From: Dyella sp. C11
Lineage (GTDB): Bacteria > Pseudomonadota > Gammaproteobacteria > Xanthomonadales > Rhodanobacteraceae
DNA length: 59,368 bases
Reading direction: 5' to 3'
Assembly (NCBI RefSeq): GCF_003121485.1
Contig: NZ_QAVX01000014.1
Coordinates: 77,075 to 136,442, forward strand
Shown here: positions 29,263 to 38,581 of the stretch, in pieces
How the letters are laid out: each line of letters starts with the position of its first letter
Position numbering within the stretch: the stretch's first letter is position 1
Notes under the pieces: model-generated
What the model saw: the letters and a program-made list of their open reading frames with translations, nothing else
Told to the model about the DNA's origin: nothing
Database searches by the model: none
Program-made: the position numbers and the translations under genes

Positions 29263-29722
29263 GCTCGGCGCATAGTGAAATTCGATGCCGCTGGGATTTG
29301 GTGAACACACCGGGTCAATTTCAGTCGCGAAGTTCTTGCCAGCGAGGCGGCTCGAAGCGCAGCGGCGCGACTCGCCTACGCTCCGTGCGATACATCCAGC
29401 AAGTGTGCAGTCGGCAGAGCCCAGCAGAGCCGCATCCGTCATGGTGCAGTTCTTTATATTGTTGATCACCCGCCCGTGACTCATCGGCTGGGGACTGCCA
29501 CATAGTTGCGCAACGCCTGTAAGTGACGAGCCAAAGGTAGCCTGAGGTGTTCGACCTTTTGCAGGACAAATGAAAAGGCCGCTCGGCGAGAGTGGCCTGA
29601 ATCATTGAAAACATTGGTCGGGGTGGCATGATTCGAACATTCGACTTCTAGGTCCCGAACGTTCATGTCGGCCAAAAATCTTGAAATCACATGACACGGT
29701 TATGCCGACGTATGGCACATTC
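29263..29722. other. Non-coding region between hsdR and the integrase
   Basis: 460 bases between the convergent hsdR and integrase genes. Short open frames here show no ribosome binding site or recognisable protein. A possible hairpin GGCCGCTC / GAGAGTGGCC lies near 29576-29598. The notable content is the tRNA-Pro 3'-half at 29615-29659. Confidence 0.6.
29615..29659 (-). pseudogene. tRNA-Pro(CGG) 3' half, probable attachment-site scar
   Basis: Read on the minus strand: anticodon loop TTCGGGA (anticodon CGG with G37), then CCTAGAAGTC, a T arm with loop TTCGAAT and a stem of four pairs in five, then the acceptor 3' strand CCACCCCGACCA. This is the 3' half of a proline tRNA with encoded CCA; the 5' half is missing. 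Such 3' halves are left by integrative elements that use tRNA genes. It lies 64 bases from the stop of the island integrase. Confidence 0.75.
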
Positions 29723-30829
29723 TCAGCCCAACCGTTTCGCAAGCTCTCCCGCATCGGGGTGGTAGTAGCGGAGCAGCATCCGGGTATCGCGATGCCCAGT
29801 GATCTTCGCAAGCTCGTGGAGCTGGAACTTCGACGCTAGGCGTGACGTTGCCTCGTGCCTCAGATCATGAAAGCGTAGATCGCAGAGGAAGGCAGGGGCG
29901 GGTCGTGTTTTGTGTTCTTTGCATTCGTTTTCGTACACGGCTCGAGCGCGCCGAAGAGCCCGTTCAAAAGCTTGGGTGATTCCATCCGGGTGAACCGAAA
30001 ACACGGGACCATGCAACGAGGCCGGGACCGCTGGGGTCTTGCGCCGACCAGTAACGCCCTTGCCTGGAAGCAGCGCGGCCAGAGTGGCCACGGCAACCAG
30101 TGAGAGCGGCACTTCACGCGAGTTGCCGTTCTTTGTTTCTGGGAGGTATGCAACGCGGCGATCAAGGTCGATGTGTTCCCAATGTAGTGCTGCAATCTCG
30201 CTGCGGCGCATTGCGGTCTCGACAGCCAACGTGACGACTGCGGGTAGAAGCTCTGACTCGCTGGCGGCGATGATGCGATCGAGTTCATTTGTTGTTCGAT
30301 CGCCGCGCGGACCGGCCGTGTCCGCCGCCACCCGACGCGTTCTGGAATTCGCCACGATGGGCTTGCGCACTAGGTCCACTGGATTTGAGAGGCTCTCCAT
30401 GTGCCACTCTTTTCTGGCAACGTTGAACAAGTGCGAAAGTCTGGCGAGGCGCCGCAGTACGGTTGCCGGAGCCAGTCCATCTGCCAGCCAACTGTCGCGC
30501 TGTTGCGCAATATCGCCACTTCGGATGGTGGCCACGGTGCGCGCTGCCAATGATGTCTGGCGCCAAAGATGCAGCACCGACTTTTCGCGCACCGCTCCCT
30601 TCAGGGCAGGAATGACGTCGGTCTCGTAGCGGTCAAGTAATGCATGCAGTGTTGTGCTCTCAGCCTCGCTACGATCGAGCCAGACGCCGCGGTTCATCTC
30701 CGACTCGATCATGGCGGCCCAGGCCTCTGCCTCCGCCTTGGTGTCGAAGGTCTTGGTCTGCGCTGGCCATCCACGTCGCCTTACCTGTGCTTCCCACGAA
30801 TACCGACCGCGCTTGCGAAAGGTGGCCAT
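29723..30829 (-). CDS. int: Island tyrosine integrase
   Basis: Site-specific recombinase that integrates and excises the island at tRNA-Thr. 368 residues from the ATG at 30829 (MATFRKRGRYSWEAQVRRRG, a typical arm-binding N terminus); the frame extends upstream to 30856. The catalytic set is complete: Arg in ETAMRRSEIAALHW, Lys-bearing PETKNGNSREVPL, HDLRHEATSRL (His and Arg of box II), ITGHRD, and tyrosine in LLRYYHPDAGELAKRLG. It lies 85 bases inside attR and is read toward the island interior, the normal arrangement. An A/T-rich stretch with TATAAT-like hexamers between the gene and attR probably holds its promoter. Confidence 0.95.
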   Translation of the reverse strand: MATFRKRGRYSWEAQVRRRGWPAQTKTFDTKAEAEAWAAMIESEMNRGVWLDRSEAESTTLHALLDRYETDVIPALKGAVREKSVLHLWRQTSLAARTVATIRSGDIAQQRDSWLADGLAPATVLRRLARLSHLFNVARKEWHMESLSNPVDLVRKPIVANSRTRRVAADTAGPRGDRTTNELDRIIAASESELLPAVVTLAVETAMRRSEIAALHWEHIDLDRRVAYLPETKNGNSREVPLSLVAVATLAALLPGKGVTGRRKTPAVPASLHGPVFSVHPDGITQAFERALRRARAVYENECKEHKTRPAPAFLCDLRFHDLRHEATSRLASKFQLHELAKITGHRDTRMLLRYYHPDAGELAKRLG

Positions 30830-30848
30830 GCCACAACCTTGTCGTTGG

Positions 30849-30866
30849 TGTGGCAATAATGTGGCA
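30849..30866 (+). promoter_or_regulatory. Candidate right arm-type integrase sites
   Basis: TGTGGC at 30849 and 30860, starts 11 bases apart, matching the pair at 8639/8650 in sequence, spacing and orientation. The site is 50 bases inside attR and just upstream of the integrase start. Confidence 0.5.
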
Positions 30867-30914
30867 TAAAAGCCATTTAATTATATAATTTATTGATTAT
30901 AAGTGGATTTGTGA

Positions 30915-30963
30915 CGCATTCGTAATGCGTAGGTCGTAGGTTCGATTCCTATTTCCGGCACCA
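30915..30963 (+). mobile_element. attR: duplicated 3' part of tRNA-Thr
   Basis: Perfect 49-base copy of 8508-8556. It lacks the tRNA 5' half and is therefore not a functional tRNA gene. It is followed by chromosomal sequence beginning with the original tRNA terminator. Confidence 0.95.
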
Positions 30964-30970
30964 GTATCAG

Positions 30971-30998
30971 AAAAAGCCCGCGCAAGCGGGCTTTTTTT
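30971..30998 (+). terminator. Native tRNA-Thr terminator, displaced by the island
   Basis: AGCCCGC-GCAA-GCGGGCT stem-loop followed by seven T, nine bases after the CCA in attR. Before integration it would have ended the tRNA-Thr transcript. Confidence 0.88.
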
Positions 30999-31353
30999 GT
31001 TGCCCGATAACGCAAGTTATTGCGTCACACGGCTTTTCCTCTTTTGCGGAGGATTGTCACTCCCGCCATCCCCGCAAAGGGCAGTCAACGACTTTGGATA
31101 GAATTTTGTTTAATTACATTCGGTTACGACTATTTCTCGTTGATCGCTGCCATCGTTCGACCAGCGCGACGTCGTAACAAGTTACAAGTCGCCTTGTTGC
31201 CACGATCTAATTTGTGATAGCGATCACCCTTTGTTGCGGCGTTGGCGCCGCCACTTGCCGCTTATCCGGAATAACTTACCGTTTGTCGGCTACGAGGTTT
31301 TCGTGAACCTGACGGCATTATATGTTCTTGCGTAAACAGGCAGGGGGTGTCGC
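30999..31353. other. Upstream region of the minor-pilin operon
   Basis: 355 bases with no gene I can support. It begins with a short inverted repeat ACGCAA/TTGCGT near 31011-31025 and has an A/T-richer middle (about 31090-31220) that could hold the promoter of fimT-pilE. The strong ribosome binding site CAGGGGG precedes the fimT start. No regulator site is identified with confidence. Confidence 0.5.
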
Positions 31354-31956
31354 ATGAAGTTGCTGCTCGGGTCGCAGGGGGCGAATCCGGCGCGTAGGGG
31401 CAAGGGTGACCCTATTCGTGGTTTTTCCCTGATCGAACTGATCGTTACCCTGGTGATCGCCTCGATCATCCTTGCGTTCGCGATTCCCAGCTTCCGGGCC
31501 ATGATCATCGCCAATCGTTTGACGACGGCGACCAATGACATCGTCGATGCGCTCAACACCGCGCGGGTCGAAGCAGTGAAGCGCAACGGCAACGTGCAGT
31601 TCTGCGCCAGCACGACGTCCGACAACACCACCGATACGCTGGGCACCGCGTGCAGCACCAACAGCGGTGCGGTGTATGGCCTGAGCGTCAACAGCACCGG
31701 CAACACGGCGGCAGACCAGGTGCGCGGCACCCCGCCTGCCTTGGTATCGCCGCTGAAGATTTCCAGCACCGTGACATTCACGGCCATCCGCTTCAACGGC
31801 CAGGGCATGGGCATGAAGGCGGGCACCACCGTGCCCTTCAGCGACAACGTCGTCCAGATCTGCGCGACCAACATCAGCCGCGACAACATCCGCACGGTGG
31901 CGCTGGCTGCCGGATCCATCGTGCAAGTCACCACCTCTTCGGGAACCTGCTCGTGA
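31354..31956 (+). CDS. fimT: Type IV pilus minor pilin, GspH/FimT family
   Basis: Minor pilin that primes pilus assembly in the inner membrane together with PilV, PilW, PilX and PilE. 200 residues. The prepilin peptidase site is G/FSLIELIVTLVIASIILAF near residue 24, with Glu at +5 and a 20-residue hydrophobic helix, followed by SFRAMIIANRLTTATNDIV, typical of the GspH/FimT domain. A 23-residue basic leader precedes the cut site. Start ATG with GGGGG eight bases upstream. The stop TGA shares a base with the pilV ATG. First gene of the minor-pilin operon. Confidence 0.92.
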   Translation: MKLLLGSQGANPARRGKGDPIRGFSLIELIVTLVIASIILAFAIPSFRAMIIANRLTTATNDIVDALNTARVEAVKRNGNVQFCASTTSDNTTDTLGTACSTNSGAVYGLSVNSTGNTAADQVRGTPPALVSPLKISSTVTFTAIRFNGQGMGMKAGTTVPFSDNVVQICATNISRDNIRTVALAAGSIVQVTTSSGTCS

Positions 31957-32489
31957 TGAGCCCGACACATCGCGCCATGTCAGCGCATCCCCTGCTATCT
32001 ACGGCAAATCTCAGATCGCATCAGCGTCGCACGAAGTGTGGTTCGCGCGTCGCGCAGCGTGGCGTGGGCCTGATCGAAGTGCTGGTCGCCGTGGTGATCC
32101 TGTCGATTGCCTTTTTGGGCATTGCCGCGCTGCAGGCCATGTCGCTGTCGTCCAACAACAGTTCCATGGCGCGCAGCATGGCCACCGTGGCGAGTTATTC
32201 GATCGTCGATGCCATGCGTGCGGATTACAGCAACGCTGTCGCCGGCGCCTATGTCACATCGACAGCGTTGAAAGCCAGCTCCTGTCCCACCGACACCAGC
32301 ACGCTGGCAGCGTCGCAATTGGCGCAATGGTGTGGCCAGCTGGGCAATTCGCTCGGTGTTGCCGATACGACCACGGGAAACATCGCCTGCACCGCGGGCG
32401 ACTGCACCGTCACCATTTCGTTCCTCGATGTGCGCCCGGGCGCCGATGGCTCGACGCAGCAGACCGTTGTCACCAGGGCCATGTTATGA
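31956..32489 (+). CDS. pilV: Type IV pilus minor pilin PilV
   Basis: 177 residues. A long basic leader ends at the prepilin site G/VGLIEVLVAVVILSIAFLG (Glu +5), followed by the PilV signature IAALQAMSLSSNNSSMARSMA. The globular part has Cys pairs typical of minor pilins. It starts on the last base of the fimT stop and overlaps pilW by four bases, so translation is coupled along the operon. The longer open frame upstream is a shadow of fimT. Confidence 0.9.
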   Translation: MSPTHRAMSAHPLLSTANLRSHQRRTKCGSRVAQRGVGLIEVLVAVVILSIAFLGIAALQAMSLSSNNSSMARSMATVASYSIVDAMRADYSNAVAGAYVTSTALKASSCPTDTSTLAASQLAQWCGQLGNSLGVADTTTGNIACTAGDCTVTISFLDVRPGADGSTQQTVVTRAML

Positions 32490-33508
32490 GCGGCAGGCAC
32501 GCATCTTCCTTGCAGTCATCGACCGATGCATCGCGCATGCGCAAGCCGCGTGGTTTCACCCTCATTGAGTTGATGGTGGCCATGCTGCTCGGCACGATTG
32601 TCATGGCCGGCGTGATCAGCGTGTTCATGACCAACCAGAAGGTCTATCGCACGAATCGCGGCTTGAGCGACGTGCAAGCCAACGCGCGCATGGCATTCGA
32701 GCTGATGTCGCGCGATATACGCACCGCAGGTCTCACCGGTTGCGGCAACGGCAGCCGTCTCGCCAACGTGATCAAGAACAACTCGACCACCTGGTACGCC
32801 AACTGGTCCACGCCGCTCATGGGTTACACGTCGAGCCAGAAGGATCTTGCTTCGGGTACCGGCGGTACGGAGCGCACAGCCAATACCGATTCGATCGCGC
32901 TGCTTGGCGTTGATGGCTCCGGCTATAGCGTGAAGACCAACGCGGAGCCGGCGGGTACGTTTGCGCTCAACGAGTCCAGCACCACGCTGCAGAAGGGCGA
33001 TCTGGTGCTGGTGTGCGATCCGGATCATGGCGCCATCGTGCAAATGAATGCGGTGAGCGGCACCACCTTGACCCACGATACGTCGGGCACTCCCGGCAAC
33101 TGCTCGAAAGACCTGAGTTATCCCACGGTCTGCAGCAGCGCCAGCAGCTATACCTTCAGCGCCAACACCCAGATCGCCAAGCTGACGGCGGCCGATTGGT
33201 ATGTGGCATCCAATGGCGTCGGGGGCACATCGCTCTATCGCATGTCCCTGTCCAACAGCAGCGGCACGGTCACTGCCGTGGCCAACGAAATGGTGCGCAA
33301 CGTTTCCGGCATGACGCTGGCCTACCACGTCAGTGGGGCAACGTCTTTCGTCGCCGCCGACGCGGTCGCCAGCGGTAGTTGGGGAAGCGTGGATGCCGTC
33401 CAGATCACCTTGACCATGATCAGCACGGATACGACGGCAGGCGCGGACAGCAAGCCGATCACGCGAACCTTCACCAGCACCACCACGCTACGCAACCGGG
33501 TGTCGTGA
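32486..33508 (+). CDS. pilW: Type IV pilus assembly protein PilW
   Basis: 340 residues. The prepilin site is G/FTLIELMVAMLLGTIVMAG near residue 24, followed by VYRTNRGLSDVQANARMAFELMSRDIR, the PilW hallmark, and a large globular domain. It overlaps pilV by four bases and is followed one base later by pilX. A second PilW-like protein is encoded at 38582-39598; shared stretches (IRxAGLTxCGN, TTTLRNRV at the C terminus) show they are paralogs. Confidence 0.92.
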   Translation: MSGRHASSLQSSTDASRMRKPRGFTLIELMVAMLLGTIVMAGVISVFMTNQKVYRTNRGLSDVQANARMAFELMSRDIRTAGLTGCGNGSRLANVIKNNSTTWYANWSTPLMGYTSSQKDLASGTGGTERTANTDSIALLGVDGSGYSVKTNAEPAGTFALNESSTTLQKGDLVLVCDPDHGAIVQMNAVSGTTLTHDTSGTPGNCSKDLSYPTVCSSASSYTFSANTQIAKLTAADWYVASNGVGGTSLYRMSLSNSSGTVTAVANEMVRNVSGMTLAYHVSGATSFVAADAVASGSWGSVDAVQITLTMISTDTTAGADSKPITRTFTSTTTLRNRVS

Positions 33509-33509
33509 C

Positions 33510-34109
33510 ATGCATGCAATATCCCCAGATCACAAAACGCGTTCGGCGCCTTCATTCAGCGGCAAGCATCAACAGGGCATGGCGCTGGTGGTGGCCATGA
33601 TCCTGATGGTGGTGATCACGCTGGTGGGCTTTGCTGCCGTGCGAGGCACGCTGATGCAGCAGAAGATGTCGGCCAATCTTTACGACCGACAGGTGGCATT
33701 CCAGAACGCCGAGGCGGCGATGCGTGCCGCGCAGCAGCGTGTGCTGTCCAATCCCACGGATATCGCACGCAATTGCCAGGCGGGTGGCGTGGTGTGTCCG
33801 GCGAACCCGTTCACCGACAGCACCATCACCTCGAAAATCATCACGGTGACGACCGGTTCGGGCGCCGGCCTGTTCACGGCGAGCAACCTTGCCACGGGCC
33901 AGCCGCAATACATCATCGAAAGCATGGGGCTCTGGCAGGACCCGAACTCCAGCACGGGCTACAGCCAGAGCGCCAACGCGCACAACTATGGCGCGCAAGG
34001 CCTTTCCACCATGGTGACCTACTACCGCGTCACCGCACGTAGCGACGATCCCAAGAATGCCGGCAGCCGTTCGATCGTCACGCTGCAAGCCATGATCAAG
34101 CAAGGCTGA
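33510..34109 (+). CDS. pilX: Type IV pilus assembly protein PilX
   Basis: 199 residues. The cleavage region is G/MALVVAMILMVVITLVGF near residue 24, where Val replaces Glu at +5 as is usual in PilX, then LMQQKMSANLYDRQVAFQNAEAAMRAA, a strong PilX signature. The C-terminal half carries the segment SMGLWQDP..YSQSANAHNYG. One base after pilW and three before the alternative pilY1 GTG. A paralog lies at 39600-40211. Confidence 0.92.
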   Translation: MHAISPDHKTRSAPSFSGKHQQGMALVVAMILMVVITLVGFAAVRGTLMQQKMSANLYDRQVAFQNAEAAMRAAQQRVLSNPTDIARNCQAGGVVCPANPFTDSTITSKIITVTTGSGAGLFTASNLATGQPQYIIESMGLWQDPNSSTGYSQSANAHNYGAQGLSTMVTYYRVTARSDDPKNAGSRSIVTLQAMIKQG

Positions 34110-34175
34110 TTTGTGCGGCTCACCTTTCGCAGTGCTTCCACCCGACACGCCGTAGCCATCGACAGGCTTTCTTTC

Positions 34176-37100
34176 ATGCGTATGCCATTTCGCTCGAGTT
34201 CCATGCTCGCCAAATTCCTGGGACGGCTGGCCTGCACCAGCGCGCTGGTGTGCACGCTGGGCGTGTTGAGCGCACCGGCCCAGGCGGCGGTGACGGTGGA
34301 CAGTTCGCCGCTGATCCAGCGGCCAACGGTGCCGCCCAATATCCTGCTGATGCTCGACGATTCCGGCTCGATGGCTTGGGACGTGATGCCCGATTACGGC
34401 TATCTGAGCGACACGAGCGCCAATGGCCTGAGCAGCGCCAGCGTCAATGGGGTCTATTACAACCCGAGCACGACCTATAAGGCGCCGCCCACGGCAAGTG
34501 GTTCGTATTATCCGGACGCCAGCTTCACCAATGCATGGATCAATGGTTTCAAGCAGGCGACCGGCACCGTCAACCTGTCGCGCTATGACGGATCGTCGGA
34601 CGTCAGCCGCAACGGTTACAGCTCAAGCAGCATCGCCTACGTCAAGAGTTTCTCCGGCACCAGCAACACTTACGCGGCGACCCAGGTCTGCAATAGCGGC
34701 GATACGGGGCCGCTGACCAGCGGCAGCAACAGCGGCAAGTGTCAAAAGGGCAGCGGGTCGGGCGCGAGCTACTACGCGCCTACCAATACCTGCGATAGCG
34801 GAAGCAGCTACAACACGACCAGCAAGCTGTGCGTGCAAAGCCCGGTCAGCATGTTTACCTACACCACGCCTACGGGCAGCGGCTACACCAGGTATTACAT
34901 TGCCAGTCACGCAGGCGACTGCAAGGCCGCTGGCGTCACCAGCAGCAACTGCAGCGAGGCTGCGGCCGATCAACAGAACGCGGCCAACTGGTTCTCGTAC
35001 TACCACACGCGCATTCTGATGGCGAAGAGCGGCCTGATGGCGGCCTTCAGTGGCCTTAGCAGCACCTATCGCGTCGGCTTCGGCTCCATCGACGGTGGCA
35101 GCGGCGGCAACAGTAATTACAGCAACCTGCCGACCTCGCGCTACAAGTACACGGACGGCTATAACGGCGGCAGCAATTACATCGCCCAGGTGGCGCCGTT
35201 CGGTGACGGTTCCAGCTCCACCGATCAGAAGACGGCGTTCTGGAACTGGGTGTCCAAGGCGACCGCATCCGGTGGTACGCCGTTGCGTCAGGCACTCGAT
35301 GCCGCGGGCACCTATTACAAGCAGGATCAGCCCTGGCAGGCGATGAACACCGATCCGGCCAATACCAATGGCGCGGAGCTGGCTTGCCGACAGTCCTACA
35401 CCATCCTCACCACGGACGGTTTCTGGAACGAAAAAACCAGCAACATCGGCAAGGATCCTGGCAACGCCGACAACACCAGCATGTCGACGGCTATCACCGG
35501 TCCGAACGGCGCCAGCTATACCTACAAGGCCACCGCCCCTTACTCGGACGGCAATAGCAGCACGCTGGCCGACGTGGCCTTCTCTTACTGGAGCAGTGAC
35601 CTGCGCCCCAGTTCGCTGAACGAAGTGCCGATCAGCGATGACGACCCGGCCTTTTGGCAGCACATGGTGACCTTCACCATGGGCCTGGGTTTCACGCCCA
35701 CTGGCATCAAGCCGACCGGCACCACCATCGACGATATCTTCAAGTGGGCCAACACCGGCACCGCGCCCAGCTGGGCCAGCAACTTCAGCTGGCCTGCGCC
35801 GACGGCGGACAGCATCAACAATATTTCCGACCTCGCGCATGCCGCGGTGAACAGCCACGGTGGCTTCTATTCGGCGACCAGCCCGACTGATTTCGCCAAT
35901 GGTCTGGCGGATGCGCTCAGCCGTGCCACCTCCCGTACGGGTTCGGCGGCGAGCTTGTCCTCCAACTCGACGCAGTTGCAGACCAGCACGGTGACCTATC
36001 AGGCCACTTATACGACCAACAAGTGGACCGGTGATCTGCTGGCCTATACGGTCGATTCGAGCACGGGCGCCATCGCCACCAGCTCGAGCTGGGTCGCTTC
36101 GTCGAAGCTGCCGGCGGCGGCGAGTCGAAACATCTACACCACGGCCGATGGCAGCACTTCGATCGCCTTCCAGGTCTCGACCAGCGACGGCAGTCTGCCG
36201 GCGCTGTCGGCAGCGCAGTTGACGGCACTGGGGTCGAGCAAGGCGACGCAGACCGCGATGATCAACTATCTGCGCGGTGACAAGACCAACGAGGGCACCA
36301 CCTATCGCAAGCGTGATTCGCTGATCGGCGACATCGTCAGTTCGCAGCCGGTCTACGTGGGGCCGCCGTCGGCCAATCAGTTCCTGGGCCAGACGTTTAC
36401 CGGTACCACGACCTTCAGTCAGTACGCCAGCGACAACGCCAGCCGTGCAGGCCGCCTGTTTGTAGCTGCGAACGACGGTTACCTGCATGCCTTCGACACC
36501 AGTGGCGCTGAAGTCTATGCCTATCTACCGGGCGCGGTGATCCAGTACGGCGGACCCAGCGGCGTTGCCGGTCTGGCCGATCCGAACTACGGCAACGGCA
36601 AGACCGGTAGCCCGGATCACCAGTATTTCAACGATGGCGAGCTGGCGATTTCGGACGTCTATATGTCCGGCGCCTGGAAGACCGTGCTGGTGGGCACCTC
36701 GGGTCGCGGCCTGGCCAGGACGGTGTATGCGCTGGATGTGACCGACCCCACCAAGCTCAAGCTGCTGTGGGAGCGCTCGGCCAAAGACGGCAATACCGAT
36801 GGCAAGAGCCAGTACATCGGGCAGATGACCGGCAAGCCGGTGATTGCACAGACCGCGGCGGGCACGTGGTCGGTGGTGATGGGTAACGGCTACAACAGCA
36901 CCGCAGGCAAGGCCGCGCTGCTGCAGTTCGCCCTGGCCGATGGTGCGATGACGGTGTACAGCACGACGGACGGCACCGGCTTGGCGGCGCCGGCCGTGTG
37001 GATCGGCAATGCGACCGACGGCGTGAGCACGGCCGCTTATGCGGGTGATCTGGATGGCAACGTGTGGAGCTTCGACCTGACCAGCGCCGGCAGCGCGGGC

Positions 37101-37889
37101 ACGCTGTTGTTTACCGCCACATCGGACACGGCCGGCAAGGTGCCACAACCGATCACGGCAGGCATGCTGATGGGCAAGAGCTCAACCGGTGACCTGTGGC
37201 TGTTCTTCGGTACGGGCAAGTATCTGACCACGGCCGACCTGACCGACAAGGCCACGCAAAGCTGGTACGGCTTGATCATTGCCAAGGGCACCACCAGCAG
37301 CAGTACGCCGATCACCTCGCAGACCACTAAGACGCGCGCCAAACTCGTGGCGCGTGCAATCACCTCGGAAACCTCGGCGACGGTGGACGGTGGCGGCAAC
37401 GTGACCAAATCGGCCGGGCGCACCATCACCACGCCGGACGAAGCCAAGTCGATGACCGGTCTGTCCGGCTGGTACATGGACTTGCTGCAACCCAAGAGCG
37501 ATGGCACCACCAATCAGCAGGGCGAGCGCATCGTCACGCCCAACCAGTTCCAGGGTAGTTACCTGCTGGCCACGACGCGCATTCCCGACTCCAGCGACCC
37601 GTGCAACCCCGCGGGTACCGGTTGGGTGATGGCAGTGGATCCGTTCACCGGCACCAATCCGCAGCAGGCCTTCTTCGACCTCAACCACGATGGTTCGGTC
37701 AACGCATCGGACAACGGCAACAGCAAGCCTTCGGCTGGCATCGCCTTCAACTCGCTGCCGAACAACCCGAACTTCGTGGGCAGCTCCATGCTGATGAGTT
37801 TCGACAACGGCTCCAATGCCAGCATCAAGACCTCGGGCGGCGGCAACAAGCTGACGCGCGTTTCCTGGCGTGAGTTGATCAATCAATGA
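34176..37889 (+). CDS. pilY1: Type IV pilus tip adhesin/assembly protein PilY1
   Basis: A 1237-residue secreted protein. Signal peptide of about 37 residues (basic start, hydrophobic SALVCTLGVL, APAQA cut). A von Willebrand A-like domain follows with the MIDAS start DDSGS at 61-65. The C-terminal half is the PilY1 beta-propeller, with repeats such as LFVAANDGYLHAFD, GTSGRGLARTVYALDVTDP and AYAGDLDGNVWSFDLTS. A calcium-binding loop DLNHDGSVNASD starts at residue 1168. PilY1 caps the pilus, controls retraction and mediates attachment. A GTG at 34113 would add 21 residues; the ATG gives the better signal peptide. The stop is followed by the pilE ribosome binding site. Confidence 0.93.
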   Translation: MRMPFRSSSMLAKFLGRLACTSALVCTLGVLSAPAQAAVTVDSSPLIQRPTVPPNILLMLDDSGSMAWDVMPDYGYLSDTSANGLSSASVNGVYYNPSTTYKAPPTASGSYYPDASFTNAWINGFKQATGTVNLSRYDGSSDVSRNGYSSSSIAYVKSFSGTSNTYAATQVCNSGDTGPLTSGSNSGKCQKGSGSGASYYAPTNTCDSGSSYNTTSKLCVQSPVSMFTYTTPTGSGYTRYYIASHAGDCKAAGVTSSNCSEAAADQQNAANWFSYYHTRILMAKSGLMAAFSGLSSTYRVGFGSIDGGSGGNSNYSNLPTSRYKYTDGYNGGSNYIAQVAPFGDGSSSTDQKTAFWNWVSKATASGGTPLRQALDAAGTYYKQDQPWQAMNTDPANTNGAELACRQSYTILTTDGFWNEKTSNIGKDPGNADNTSMSTAITGPNGASYTYKATAPYSDGNSSTLADVAFSYWSSDLRPSSLNEVPISDDDPAFWQHMVTFTMGLGFTPTGIKPTGTTIDDIFKWANTGTAPSWASNFSWPAPTADSINNISDLAHAAVNSHGGFYSATSPTDFANGLADALSRATSRTGSAASLSSNSTQLQTSTVTYQATYTTNKWTGDLLAYTVDSSTGAIATSSSWVASSKLPAAASRNIYTTADGSTSIAFQVSTSDGSLPALSAAQLTALGSSKATQTAMINYLRGDKTNEGTTYRKRDSLIGDIVSSQPVYVGPPSANQFLGQTFTGTTTFSQYASDNASRAGRLFVAANDGYLHAFDTSGAEVYAYLPGAVIQYGGPSGVAGLADPNYGNGKTGSPDHQYFNDGELAISDVYMSGAWKTVLVGTSGRGLARTVYALDVTDPTKLKLLWERSAKDGNTDGKSQYIGQMTGKPVIAQTAAGTWSVVMGNGYNSTAGKAALLQFALADGAMTVYSTTDGTGLAAPAVWIGNATDGVSTAAYAGDLDGNVWSFDLTSAGSAGTLLFTATSDTAGKVPQPITAGMLMGKSSTGDLWLFFGTGKYLTTADLTDKATQSWYGLIIAKGTTSSSTPITSQTTKTRAKLVARAITSETSATVDGGGNVTKSAGRTITTPDEAKSMTGLSGWYMDLLQPKSDGTTNQQGERIVTPNQFQGSYLLATTRIPDSSDPCNPAGTGWVMAVDPFTGTNPQQAFFDLNHDGSVNASDNGNSKPSAGIAFNSLPNNPNFVGSSMLMSFDNGSNASIKTSGGGNKLTRVSWRELINQ

Positions 37890-37900
37890 AAGGACCAATC

Positions 37901-38392
37901 ATGACCAAGCATGTTCGGGCCGGCGGCGTGTTCACCGCGCCGCGCGCACCCTCGTGGCGCAGCGCCGGCTTTACGCTCATGGAAATCATGATGGTGGTGC
38001 TGATCATCGCGATCCTTGGCGGCATCGCGTATCCCGCCTACATGAAGAACGTGGTGCGGACCAACCGCGTGGCCGCTGAAGGCTGTCTTTCGCAGATGTC
38101 GAGCTACATGGAGCGCTACTACACGACGTACCTTCGCTACGACAAGGCTGGCAAGGACGCGAATGCCGCGGCCAACACGCTGCCCGCGCTGGATTGTTCG
38201 TCAGCGCAGCAGTCGGGTCGTTACTACACGTTCGCCTTCGATAGCGGTCAGCCCACGCAGACGACCTACAAGATCACGGCAACGCCCATTGCCGGCACGC
38301 AGCAGGCGCGCGACACCCAATGCCCCGCATTGAGCCTGGATCAGGGCGGCCAGCGTTACGCAGGCACCGGACAGGTCGCCAACTGCTGGTAA
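37901..38392 (+). CDS. pilE: Type IV pilus minor pilin PilE
   Basis: 163 residues from the ATG at 37901, which has AAAGGA six bases upstream; an ATG at 37886 overlapping the pilY1 stop is less well placed. The prepilin site is G/FTLMEIMMVVLIIAILGGIAY, then PAYMKNVVRTNRVAAEGCLSQM, as in PilE minor pilins of gammaproteobacteria. The C-terminal disulfide loop lies between the Cys in TQCPALS and the terminal NCW. Last gene of the operon, closed by an intrinsic terminator. Confidence 0.92.
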   Translation: MTKHVRAGGVFTAPRAPSWRSAGFTLMEIMMVVLIIAILGGIAYPAYMKNVVRTNRVAAEGCLSQMSSYMERYYTTYLRYDKAGKDANAAANTLPALDCSSAQQSGRYYTFAFDSGQPTQTTYKITATPIAGTQQARDTQCPALSLDQGGQRYAGTGQVANCW

Positions 38393-38397
38393 GCGAA

Positions 38398-38426
38398 ACT
38401 GCCGGCCAACACGCCGGCAGTTTTTT
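38398..38426 (+). terminator. Rho-independent terminator after pilE
   Basis: ACTGCCGGC-CAACAC-GCCGGCAGT stem-loop followed by six T, five bases after the pilE stop. It separates the main minor-pilin operon from the second pilW-pilX pair. Confidence 0.9.
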
Positions 38427-38581
38427 GTGCTCCGCCAATGGCGGCAGGGTCGAGAGTTTGTCGCCTGGCGTAATACATGGCCCACGCCACGTTCCGTGCT
38501 TTGCCTTACGGCTGCGCGGTTGATCATCCCTGTTCGCGCTTGCCATCTGACCACGATCATCGGTAGTTCCGATGACTGACT

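Noticed and set aside
30915-30963. Second tRNA-Thr gene
   Set aside because: Only the 3' part is present; the 5' acceptor strand, D arm and half of the anticodon stem are missing. It is attR.
34623-36488. 621-codon antisense frame within pilY1
   Set aside because: Arg/Gly/Val-rich shadow of the repetitive pilY1 sequence; no start signal or family motif.
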